This document shows positions 8,869-18,929 of a stretch of 60,000 bases of DNA, one piece after another. Below the pieces are notes generated by a model that searched no databases, had not been told where the DNA came from, and saw only the letters and a program-made list of their open reading frames with translations. A program made the translations under genes and the position numbers. Location: positions 7,290,539 to 7,350,538 of the forward strand of contig NC_087070.1 of the NCBI RefSeq assembly GCF_963678635.1. Direction: 5' to 3'. Origin of the DNA: Symsagittifera roscoffensis. Its lineage: Eukaryota; Xenacoelomorpha; Acoela; Convolutidae. Within the stretch, counting starts at the first letter, position 1. Each line of letters starts with the position of its first letter.

Positions 8869-11800
8869 ATGGTATGCTGGGATTTGTTATACTATGCAGT
8901 TGGCGGTGCAGCAGTTGGTGCCGGCGCAATTTTTGCAGCGCCTATGGTGCTCACTGTTGCTGGCTTCACCAGTTCAGGAATTGCTGCTGGGTCTATTGCC
9001 GCGTCAATGCAAGGTACATTTATTATGAAAACATTTTGTTTCAGCTTTAGCGTTACTGAAACTACGATAAAATCAATTGACAGATTTATTGAGTTTTTAA
9101 ATTCTAATGTTCTTTCCCCAAAAGTAAAATTGAGATCAGAAATAGATTTTGGAGGGGGGAATGGCCGTCCCCCTCTCCCTACTTTCTCAGTGATTCGACC
9201 CCGTGACGATGCAAAGGTTCCCCGTTTACTACTAATTTAAGACATCCATTTTAGACTTAACGAACCCAAAATTTTTCCTAGGGCGCCATTGGCGCCAATG
9301 CATACTAAATTTTGGGAGGAACGCACTTCAAAAATTTTGTGTAAGCACTTTTTAAAAAGTGCCTAAAACCGCGTTTGTTGGCCTGTGTTTTTTCAAAAAA
9401 ATTGCCAACGGCGAACAAAATCTGGTCAAATTGGGAAAGTTTGATAAAGTCTAAAACACATTCTTCAATGAATATCTTTCATAATCCTTGATATGAGATC
9501 AGTCAGTCATGAGATATATCTGGAATTTACAGCATGTCTCGGAAAATTTTTATTGATAATTTTTGCTCTTAAAGATTGATCTAAGAATTGTTTTTTATAC
9601 AATAATATATGATCTACTAATTGATATAAAATTCACAATGTAAATTTCACAAAATTTAATTGCAACCCATTCATTTAGATTTTTTGGATTGTTTAACGTC
9701 TTACGTAATCATACATTTCAGCTCATCTTCAATTAAAAAAATGGAGACATTTTCTTTGAAGGAAGTTTATCTTAAACACCAGGTAAGAATTGAAAAGACC
9801 AGTAAACTTGCCTCAACTTAATTTGGAAGGATTTAAATCTCTTCTTATGATTCGAAAAAAATAAGTACACGGTGTTTTCAAAACAAGTTCATTTTATAGG
9901 TTTACTCTTATTTCACAAATATTGAACTAATTCTTTTTGCGTTAGGCAGAAATTTGCCGAGCTCTGAGGATATAATTCACTGGGTTGAGTTATTTTTTTG
10001 TTCACGCATATTTCCGCGATTGAATGAATCCTCACTGCATTTTATGCTGCGCAAGCTACTACAGTGTTGTTTCAAACAACCAAATGAAATGAATTAAAGC
10101 AAAAATTTAAACCTATTTTTCTCATTTGTGGTTATATTTGGCCACAAAAAGCTGAGGATAAAAAGTGCGTTCAATTTCACCAGTTTTTGTATGGTGCAAA
10201 TTTTACTGCAAAATTTTGAATCAAAATTGCACCTTTATGACAGTCGATTCATTTGGTCAAAATTAAGGAGGTAAACAGGGTCAATTGTAGTTACTCTTGC
10301 ATCAATTAACATTGATTACCTATTTAATTTTGAACCAAACGAATTGGCACGTCTTCAGGTTATGATTTTGATTGAAAATTTTGCATCAAAAATTGCACCA
10401 TAACAAGCTGGTAAGACTCCAAGCAAATTTTGCCAAAACCATTATATCGGGTTACTTGAAATCAGCACCATAGATGCTTGCACAGCACAAAATGCAGTAA
10501 AAATTCAATCAATCGCAAAAACATGCGTGAACAAAGAACAATTCAATTCAATAAATTATATCATCACAATTCGGCTAATTTTTGTTCGCAAAAGAATAAT
10601 TCCAAAAACTTAAATGTTTGCGAATTGCGAGAGAATTTATTTTAAAAGAACTTTGAAATTAATCTGTAAGTTGCGCGTTAATTATTCTAAATGGAAGGAA
10701 AGTTTTCTTATCTCAAATCTCAAGATTCAGATTAGTTTCAAATATCCATATTGTTTTCTAGGCTGTCAGTTTTGAGCGGTCATTTTTGAAAACTCTAGCC
10801 GACTTGTAACAACCAATCGAATATAAAAACTATAATTTTTGCATACTCTAGCATAATTTATGTTTTGCACTTTTCTTTTTGAGTTTATTTGTAAAAAGGG
10901 TTAAATTGCTCCCTTTGCCACTCTTTAATACAAAAAAATCTTGATGATTAGCGGAGCTAATCAATGCACAGAAATATAAATAGTTTTGAGGAGGCGAGAA
11001 GATTTTTTAACATGGTCCCAAACTATTTTTTTCAATCAGTTCGGCTTTTTTAATAATTTTATTTAAAAGTCTACATATATATAAACCATTGAGAGCGGAA
11101 ACTAGAATGTGGTTGGCTAATTATAGCCATTTTTTTCAAGCCATTTTTGGGCCTTTTTACTTATTGCGCCGAAAATCAATATTTTTTTCATCTTAAATGA
11201 AAATTTTCGAAAAATCTAATTCAAAATTTCCAATTCAAGATATTGAAACTTAAGTTTTGGGCGGAATCACTTAAAACTAAATTTTTGTTATGCCAATTTT
11301 AGAAGATTTTGACGCAAATTTGTGACCGGGATGTTTTTTCTCCGAAAAATTTCGAGTTCTTTTTAGGTATATGACGAATTTTTTCTACCATCTAAATGAT
11401 ATTGAATTGATGTCATTTTTTAAGTATTGGAACAAAAATTTGCAGATTATGGGTAGTTTAAAAAAAACCATTTGGCCAATTTGGGATAATTAATAGTGGT
11501 TAATTGCCAGTATTAACGTGTAACGTAAGCATTAAATTAAACCGTCTCAGTACTATTACAATATTCTACAAATTTTTGGATCCAAATAAAGCTTCACGCT
11601 AAAAGAAGTATAGACGTAGTTTTCATTTGGTGTCGGGGATCGGGGATGCAAAACGTAGAAAAAAAGGCTTTTTTTTCAGAAAGACTTTCAATGCTCTGTC
11701 GCGATTGGAGCTGAGATACCTGAAACGGCCTGCAGGACTCTTTTTGAACAAAAACAGTCTTTCTATCATTTAGTTTTTCCCATTGTAGCTGATCAAAGAC

Positions 11801-12011
11801 AAAAATAAAGAAAAAAAAAGTTTTTTTATGGACAACATGTTTTGTGTATTTAGGAGCTGCAGTGACTAGTGGAAGCTTGTTTGCGGCTGCGCAGTCAGTA
11901 AGCGTCGTGGGGGTTTCAACGATGGCCGAGGTTGCGGCTGTCGCAGTTGGTTCTCTTGCTGGAACTGCTGTTGGCTGCTTAAACGACGCTTGCAATATCG
12001 AAAATGAATAA
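8869..12011 (+). CDS. ISG12/IFI27/IFI6-like small hydrophobic protein, two coding exons
   Basis: Coding exons 8869-9013 and 11854-12011 join in phase 1 through a 2.84-kb GT-AG intron and give 100 aa. Residues 9-48 hold the Gly/Ala-rich hydrophobic core of the ISG12/IFI6-27 family (AVGGAAVGAGAIFAAPMVLT, then the GFTSSGIAAGSIAA motif). Exon 2 continues with the family's SGSLFAAAQSV-type segment and a second hydrophobic stretch, ending in a short acidic tail. In vertebrates these are interferon-induced mitochondrial or ER membrane proteins linked to apoptosis and antiviral response; the role here is inferred from family only. A polypyrimidine-AG at 8838 suggests a 5'-UTR intron. A tiny upstream ORF (ATG ATT TAG, 8845-8853) precedes the start, chosen because it begins the conserved core. 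AATAAA lies at 12,118. Confidence 0.85.
9930..10605. repeat. Imperfect long inverted repeat inside the ISG12-like intron
   Basis: The left arm (about 9930-10268) and right arm (about 10322-10605) are reverse complements with indels. Matches include TTCACGCA at 10001 with TGCGTGAA at 10525, and the CACTGCATTTT / AAAATGCAGT pair. It is older and more diverged than the hairpin at 7961. Likely a foldback element. Confidence 0.7.
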
Positions 12012-12117
12012 GTTAACAACGACATTGCAATCAAAATGACATCAGTGATTGAAGAAATATTCAGGACTGGTCCTTATTTTACTCATCTTTGATCAGACTT
12101 TGATTGTCCTGACGAAT

Positions 12118-12123
12118 AATAAA
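12118..12123 (+). terminator. AATAAA polyadenylation signal of the ISG12-like gene
   Basis: A canonical AATAAA lies 107 nt after the stop codon in AT-rich 3' sequence. Confidence 0.5.
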
Positions 12124-12129
12124 ATAGAA

Positions 12130-13000
12130 ACGTGTTGACACAATAGTTTGCTTAACGGGAGAATTTGTTTCATTCAAATCGTAGCCAAATTTTAAAGCAA
12201 AATATACGAGGCAAAATGAAACCCAGAAATGATACACATGTTTTGATTACTTTTTGATTAACAATTTACCTCCTCATTTAAAAAAAACTAACTTGGGCTG
12301 TTGAGAATTTTGAATCAATTATTTTTCAGACAAGTTGCAGTTTTGTTCAGTTTGTCCTGATAATTAGAATCAGCATTTGGTTGTTCAATGGATTGGATCT
12401 TCCAACATCATCTCCTCGAAGAAGTTTTTTCTTAAAAGTTTACTGCTAAGTACAATTTTAAATGTTAAACATATACGCATTTTGCATTTTGTACCGAATG
12501 AATGTCTTCTCCCGTCTGCAATAAGGTGAAAAAGATTTGCATAACCCAACTAATTGTAGATTAGTTTGTCTCACTGTAATTACCGCGCTACCACGCCATC
12601 TAGAAAATTGTTATCATAAAATGATATAGACGTTTGTTTTGAAAGCTGCAATTTAAATTCCTTAAAACTGAGCTTTTCTAAAATCAGGCTAATTACAAAA
12701 ATTATTGTCATCAATTGATCGTTATAAAACATTTTACTCCAATTTAATTGCAAAACAAAAGATTTTTTTCTGCCGTTTTCATCTAATTTCACGCTCTGTA
12801 AATATGTTCAATTTCAAGTTAGTTCAAGTTACTAAAAAAATGGATTTTAAATCTTACGAAATCCAAAACCCGTATGATCCCGGAAAAAATGTGCGAAGAA
12901 AATGTGTATGCATGTGTTGTGAGAAATTATAAAAGAGTTATTTGACTGAAGTTGGTATTAATATAAAATTGTCAGAGTTTGGTTGTCAAGTGATAAATTA
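12130..13000. other. Intergenic; no gene seen
   Basis: AT-rich sequence without a supported ORF. Bases 12,340-12,400 resemble the outer end of the hairpin at 7961-8549 and the segment at 13,985-14,050, so it probably holds an old repeat remnant. Confidence 0.4.
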
Positions 13001-14595
13001 CCCCGAAATTAATTCAAATTGAAGTTTCTCAACATGATCTTTTGAGCAGCAATACAAACTTAGACCAACTCATATACCAACCCCAACCGACATTTATTCA
13101 AACCATGAGTTTGAGAAATATTTCGTGCTCCTCATTCCAGGCAAATATCGACGCTGTTTGCGTTGTGAGAAGAATCAACTGTTTAAAACGAAACTAGTAT
13201 CTAAATTGTCTTATATACAACCTGGATTGTTTAATACACAAAAAATTGTAAACAACTCATTTTGATTTCTATTTTTATTAAACTGTCGAAGCGTATCGAA
13301 ATATGCAAACTCAGCATGTGTTTAACATGAGGTTTCACATTTTTATATCCTTTAAACACGCGGTTTTCATTTCACGTGTTTATTTTTTACTCAATATCCT
13401 ATAGAGTGCCAAGCAGTAAATGGTGGAGAGATAGGGGGGATATCGGGGGTCCTCTATATTTTGAGTTAAGTTATAGAGTTGCGGTACCGTCGGCTACGTA
13501 TTAAGATTGTCAATTGGGAACATAATGTCAAAGTATAGAGATAGGTTGCAGATGTTGCCATGTATTAAGATACGAGGTTTGAGACGGTGAATTTTATATG
13601 ATGAGTTTGGTCGTCCGAAATTCTCAAGTATTATGATTGGGAAAAGTTTACACTTAATAACATTCGGTTCAGTTATGTATTGAGATAACTTTGATTGTCT
13701 TCAAGATTAAGAAAGTAAAGCGTGTTTTTCAAACGGTTTTGCTGATAAGAAGCTATCAGTTTTAAGCAAACAATGCTAGAAACTAATCTTTTCACTCCTG
13801 TTTTTTTTTTATTTCATTGCCAAGTCTTGATCAGTATTCGAAGCTAAATGATGCCCAAAATTGGTTTACACGTTTTTCATCCAACACTTTTTGTCCAATC
13901 AATAACATATTTTACCTATTTAATTGGACCTTGAATGTTGAGAATGGTTACACAAAATCAATCCTGCTCTAATTTGAGTTGACTACTTGACACAATTTGC
14001 AATTTCGTTAAGTTCATCCTGATAAAAATCATTTGGTTCAACGGATTGGGATTGATTCTTTTTAACTATCACCCTTATCGAACCTATGTTTAAAACAATC
14101 GATTGAGTTATGATCTATTGGTTATACTCATAGAGTAATTTCAGATAAGGTACACCGTCTGCTCGTCACGCTATCTTTTTTTCGGCCGGATAGATTCGCG
14201 TAACTTCTTAGTCTAATACCAATCTTAATCTTACTCTTATATCTCCTAGTCTCAGTAGATCTAGTGTACACCGGTTTATGCGAGTTAGTTCCAGAACGAG
14301 AACAACTGTATTCTAAGCTTAATTCAAATTGCTCTGGTGCTGAAACTACAAGTAGTTTCAGCACTTACAAATAAGTGGGTTCCCGGGATGACCGAAACTC
14401 CTTATCATACAATTCCCATATAAGAGAAACTTCTTGTCATACAATTCCATACAATGCCATACGTACAGAACATTGTATGAAATCTCTATGATAAACATTT
14501 TTCCATAAATGAAAATTGTATGATAGATGTTTTTCCATAAAGCAAAAAGTTTGATTTTTCTTTCTTAATTTATTTCTGAAAAATTTTACGTTGTG
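13000..14595. repeat. Host repeat unit A (contains a 280-bp repeat copy)
   Basis: About 1.6 kb matching the composite of 15,058-15,232 plus 24,150-25,442 (unit B), and its 13,150-14,384 part matching 32,930-34,003 (unit C). Unit A is not interrupted at 13,145-13,165, so it preserves a paralogous empty site for the gypsy insertion. The 280-bp repeat with its hairpin (14,337-14,364) lies at 14,128-14,384. No credible coding region. Confidence 0.75.
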
Positions 14596-15057
14596 TTTGC
14601 AGCCGAACACAAGTGACAAAGCCCTTGGTTACTCAAAGCACCAAAGGTTGGACGGTCTTTGCATTTATAATGCATAGAAAACGACCTGAGTTGGGCTGTC
14701 TTTCACAATTGATATAACAAAAGCAACAAACTTTTAGTTTTTGGCAAAATTTTTTAATGGTGATTATTTTAAATTTTTGAATTTTCAAATTATCAGACAT
14801 TGATCAAGGCATACATTAACACCCCATACAAAAGAAATAGGAATTTTAAGCGTTTTTGAAAAAAAAATTTCAGTGAAGAAAGCTAATTTTATCGTATCCA
14901 GGACTACGTTATGCACACAAAATATTAATTTTTGCATGCAAAAAATTTTTTTCGAAAAATGTTTGTTTGCGTACGAAATTCGATTTGCGGTTGAAAAAAA
15001 AAAATTTTGGGCCAAATTTTCGAAATTACTTGAAAATTTTTCGAAATTACTTGAAAA
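14596..15057. other. Intergenic; no gene seen
   Basis: AT-rich. A short tandem repeat containing CGAAATTACTTGAAAA lies at about 15,015-15,058. Nothing else supported. Confidence 0.4.
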
Positions 15058-15232
15058 ATTACCCCAAAATTAATTCAAATTGAAGTTTCTTAACATGATC
15101 TTTTGAGCAGCAACACAATCTTACACCACCGTTATCGATCCTAACCAACTCAAATAGCAACCCCAGCCGACATTTATTCGAACCATGAATTTGATTGATA
15201 TTTCGTGCTCCTCATCCCTGGCAAATGCCGAC
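15058..15232. repeat. Host repeat unit B, left part
   Basis: Matches 13,000-13,150 of unit A (with a small insertion) up to the gypsy insertion point. The unit resumes at 24,150 after the retrotransposon. Confidence 0.75.
15228..15232. repeat. Target-site duplication CCGAC (left)
   Basis: CCGAC directly precedes the 5' LTR and recurs at 24,150-24,154 directly after the 3' LTR. Unit A has a single CGAC at the equivalent site. Confidence 0.65.
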
Positions 15233-17455
15233 AGTAGATTCTACTGTATTACAAGCTATAGTAACCTGAGCGAAAGATTGATTCTTCAATAAGCTTAGTT
15301 TGAGAGCAAAGAATCGTAATTGGACTCTGCACCTTGAATTTGACCTCTATGGCGATGAATTGGAAAAGCGCGCAAAATATGGAAACCCCCCGGATTGGGA
15401 ACCACTGGTCCGATCCTTATGAAAATGGTGGCTGACTAATAGAGATGATTTTAGCCGGGCATGCCATTTTCCAGACCCCGGATACTGATTTCCGAAAATG
15501 CAATTAGAACTTTTTGTAAACCGGTAACTAATGGTCAGAATGACTTCATATTGCAATATGTTGTAGCCCTAGGCGAGAGAAGTTCACCACCGGGATTTTG
15601 AACGCATCCGGTTATTACTTCCGGTTTTACGCCCTATGTAAACAAAACTTACTTTTCGTTGTTTCTCGACCTCTGATAATGCTAGGAGGCTGAAACTTGG
15701 GGGGATGGTAGGTTGGGGGAAGACCTATAATGTATTAATGTTTGGACCCAATCCGGCGGCTACGTCGGAAGCTATTAGCACTTGAAAATTGAATTAGGCT
15801 ATTAACACCTGATAGTGATAATTGACTTGTGATTTTAATGCACCAATGTGAAGGGGGGCATACCAAGTAGGGGACCTCCTAGTGACCCAATCCTCTCCGA
15901 ATCTTCCTATGGTGTGAAAATGGCAATTTAAGGTTAAAATATTAATTGACACGAACTTATCGAAAATATGGGAAGGGATGGTCCGATATGAATGAAACTT
16001 AGTGGGAATGATCTCCCATCGGAAATAAGACGTTTGGATGCGTTTGACCTCATTTGACCTCGGATGACCTCTAAGAGGTCATTTGGCATTTTTGACCCCA
16101 AGACCCCCGGAACCCCCTAAGAAGCGGTAAATTAGCATTGAAAGGACCCGTAAGGGGTACCTACCTACCTTGGGAGGTAAGTGGAGGCCCCTACATCAAG
16201 AATTTTTAGTTTTGACCTTTATACCCGAGCGAAAGTGATTTTCTGTAATTAGCAAACATTGGGGTCAGCTTAACTCATTCCACTTGGACTTTCGATAAGA
16301 ACGACAAACAAGTAAAAATACAGCCCCGGGACAAAAATTGGGAACATCTATGGGGGGAAATGGGAATTTCGGGATGAAGATTTTATGAGAAGCCCCAGCA
16401 TATTAAATAAATTCTTGTGGTGTTTTTTCGGATCAAAACGGACACGGGGAAGGGAATTACCCAGCCCTTGGACTTAGGGGAATAAAATTAAAAATGACCA
16501 AAAATGGAAACTTTTCAAGTATCACGGAAGTTAAATTCCCGGTTGTGTGAGAACTACCCAATTCATAGGAAAGGGAAAAAGTTACGAAGAACAAAAATAA
16601 AATCATGCAAGGATCATTTGTCATATACGATTGGGAGCTGATTTTGTAGTTGAACACAATGTTTGCTCGGTATGTCCTGATTAACTAAGTGCCACCCCGA
16701 TGTTTAATTAAAGCTGACCTAATGATTGATTCAGCTGATAAGTCCTGAGTGGCAGCTAGCTAACTGAATGTTAGAAGGGATAGGGAACGACACGCCTCTG
16801 GCCGAACCGAAAGTAAATAAAGATAACGATACGCGATTAAGGCACAACCACCGAACTGGTGAGAACAGTGTTAGCTACTAGAGAGAGCAGTTGGTTTTCG
16901 TTAGTGAGAGAACAATTGGGCTGTGAGAGCGAACGGTTGGTTCTCAGTTAGTTAGAGAGAACAAGAGGAGACTTATAGAATTCAGACGGGTCCCGAGAGT
17001 GACTCGTGAAATTTTTAAAGTGAGTTCCCGACGCGAGATTTTTAGTGAAGCTTTGTGAAGCAAATTTGAAGAGTTGTTCAGAATTGTTTGTAAAGTGAAC
17101 TGCAAGAGGCAGCTTTCCGGAACTTATCGCAGATTAAATTCATTGATACTAAAGAAATTGTATTCAGGCCAATTATACTCAGCAATTTATATATTTTTTT
17201 CTGAATTCAATTACTATCCAGTTTCTTGCGATTCTTTCCGAGGAAATGAACAGTCGAGAGCAATTGAGTAAAGGGGATGCAACCCAGTGTAGTGCATCAA
17301 TCGACCACCAAATTTAGCCTTTCAACCGAAGGGATTGTCGCCAAATACCGGATCACAGCTCACCCCTTGATAGTTCTGGTATTTAGGGAAGGGACTCAGC
17401 GGACAATATAGAAAGGATATATTGGGTCTTAACAGTCAAATTCCTCAAGACGACA
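15233..17455 (+). repeat. 5' LTR of the gypsy-like element (2.22 kb)
   Basis: Matches 21,910-24,149 and 30,780-32,929 along almost its whole length. The 3' copies begin TGGTG and all end ...GACGACA, giving TG...CA; the 5' copy begins AGTAG, so its first bases have changed. An AATAAA lies near 16,814. A cluster of TGACCT half-sites lies at 16,045-16,081. Small ORFs inside it are not credible. Confidence 0.8.
16045..16081 (+). promoter_or_regulatory. Cluster of four nuclear-receptor-type half-sites in the LTR
   Basis: TGACCT at 16045, 16055 and 16065 is followed by AGGTCA at 16076-16081: two direct repeats with 4-nt spacers and an everted pair with a 5-nt spacer. The array is kept in the 3' LTR (22,726-22,762), and at 31,621-31,657 where the second site is TGACCC. 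AGGTCA is the nuclear hormone receptor half-site; regulation is inferred. Confidence 0.5.
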
Positions 17456-17456
17456 T

Positions 17457-17474
17457 TGGAGCTCCTGGGTGGGC
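17457..17474 (+). other. Candidate primer binding site
   Basis: TGGAGCTCCTGGGTGGG begins 2 nt after the 5' LTR end, the usual place for a tRNA-complementary primer site starting TGG. The tRNA partner is not determined. Confidence 0.35.
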
Positions 17475-17537
17475 ACTCTTTGGACTACAGTTGCGTGAAA
17501 CGATACGTTTGATCAACTACTAGACGATACGATTGCA

Positions 17538-18533
17538 ATGGCGATGAACGAAGAATATCGTCAACTGATGGCAGAGGCTGCCGTGGCGGCAGCAAACGCC
17601 CTCGACCGACAGCAAGGCGTGTTCGGATTCGGGACGATACGTCCGGACAGGTTTTTGTCCAGCAGCTACCAGAACTGGGCGGACTGGAGAAAGCACTTTG
17701 CGTGTGTGGCCGATGCGAACCGGTGGGACAACGAGCAAGCCCGGATGGTCCTGCCAACTTGCCTGACGGCTTGGGCACTTGACGAATTCACCAGCATGCC
17801 AGCCTACTTCCGCGAGGAAGTGGAGGGATTCGAACCACCAACTTTGGCAGCGATGTTGGCTGAACTCGATCACAGCATGATGCCGTTTCAGACACAAGCT
17901 GGGGCCCGAGCAGAGTTCAAGAACTTGATGCAGGGTGAAAAAGAAGGCCTCAGGGAGTTTTCCCGTCGAGTCAGATCCCTCGGCGATGTTGCGAATGGTA
18001 CTGTTGGGGCTCAGGCGAGGAACGCGATGAATCGTGAGCAGTTCATCGATGGACTTTTTGACGTCGAGCTACAGGACCAGCTATTGCGAGAAGACCTTGG
18101 GAACTTGGCACAAGCGGTCGCTCGCGCACAGGCACTGGATCTAGTGAACAAATCATCAAGGGCCAGAAACAGAAAGAGACTACATCTTGCACGCGTGGCG
18201 GAGGGCAGTCGCGAGCCAACGGCTGAACCCAGTGTGGGTAGCGGGCCGAGTGGGCAAGCACCTCAAGTGGGGACGAGCTCGGGTCGTCAACCAGTGAGTA
18301 CAGACCCACGGATCGACCAATTGGTGAGTGCTCAGGGTGACCTCATGACGCAGATTCAGAATATGACAGCCATGATGGGTAGATTCGTCAACTCTGTTAT
18401 CCCCGCACCCCACCCAGAAAACCTACCCCGACAAGAACAGGTTCAGCGACCCAGGCAACTGTTTGACCCCTACCCTGGTGAAAGCCGGCAAAACTTTCAA
18501 TCCAATGCAGTGAGGAGGGGAGGTATGGGATGA
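17538..18533 (+). CDS. gag: Gag of the gypsy-like element (331 aa)
   Basis: The frame starts 82 nt after the LTR end. It has an acidic/Ala-rich N-terminus, a central Ty3-type capsid region with a conserved tryptophan-rich start (about residues 40-60, YQNWADWRKHF) and the EFSRRVRSL segment near 135, then a basic and Gln/Pro-rich C-terminus. The frame stops just before a CCHC zinc knuckle that is in another frame (18,557-18,600; C-x2-C-x4-H-x4-C, from CFSCGQHRHFAKQC). Gag is therefore cut off from its nucleocapsid by a frame change, either decay or programmed frameshifting. Structural coat protein of the retrotransposon particle. Confidence 0.75.
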   Translation: MAMNEEYRQLMAEAAVAAANALDRQQGVFGFGTIRPDRFLSSSYQNWADWRKHFACVADANRWDNEQARMVLPTCLTAWALDEFTSMPAYFREEVEGFEPPTLAAMLAELDHSMMPFQTQAGARAEFKNLMQGEKEGLREFSRRVRSLGDVANGTVGAQARNAMNREQFIDGLFDVELQDQLLREDLGNLAQAVARAQALDLVNKSSRARNRKRLHLARVAEGSREPTAEPSVGSGPSGQAPQVGTSSGRQPVSTDPRIDQLVSAQGDLMTQIQNMTAMMGRFVNSVIPAPHPENLPRQEQVQRPRQLFDPYPGESRQNFQSNAVRRGGMG

Positions 18534-18550
18534 ATAGTACGATACCCCGC

Positions 18551-18770
18551 GGTAATTGTTTCTCTTGTGGGCAACACCGACACTTCGCGAAGCAGTGCCC
18601 CCAGAAAACTTCGGATCATTTGAACTACCACGGGCCGGGACAGTAGAGGCATTCCAAGGAGGGTTTGTCCCGGCCGAATGTAAGAGACAACAACAGATAA
18701 ATCGGGGTCCCCCGAACAGTGACGTTCCCCTGCGAGACCCCAAACCCCAGAAGCCCATCCTACCGTGAGA
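18551..18770 (+). pseudogene. Nucleocapsid zinc-knuckle remnant of gag
   Basis: A single CCHC knuckle is encoded in a different frame from gag and leads into a short Pro-rich stretch. It would bind element RNA during packaging. Confidence 0.55.
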
Positions 18771-18929
18771 TGGAACGAAGGCCCTACCGCGACTGAACAA
18801 GTGCAGTCCCTGTTCCATCAGACAAGCCCCAGCGAAGTGGTGGAACCGAAACGAACCGTGAATAGCCAGTGTCAGACCGAAATGTCTTTGGAGTTTGTGA
18901 GTGTGTGTCAGGTGCCCGAAGCACCTTAC

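Noticed and set aside
11594-12034. 146-codon minus-strand ORF
   Set aside because: Antisense shadow of the ISG12-like second exon, whose plus-strand splice sites and protein motif are convincing.
14128-14364. 78-codon minus-strand ORF repeated at 24,984-25,220 and, shortened, at 33,792-33,989
   Set aside because: It lies inside the 280-bp repeat and is conserved because the DNA was duplicated; copy 1 does not keep the frame and no domain is visible.
16457-16657. 66-codon minus ORF in both gypsy LTRs
   Set aside because: Present only because the LTRs are repeats; disrupted in the third LTR, and no family signal.
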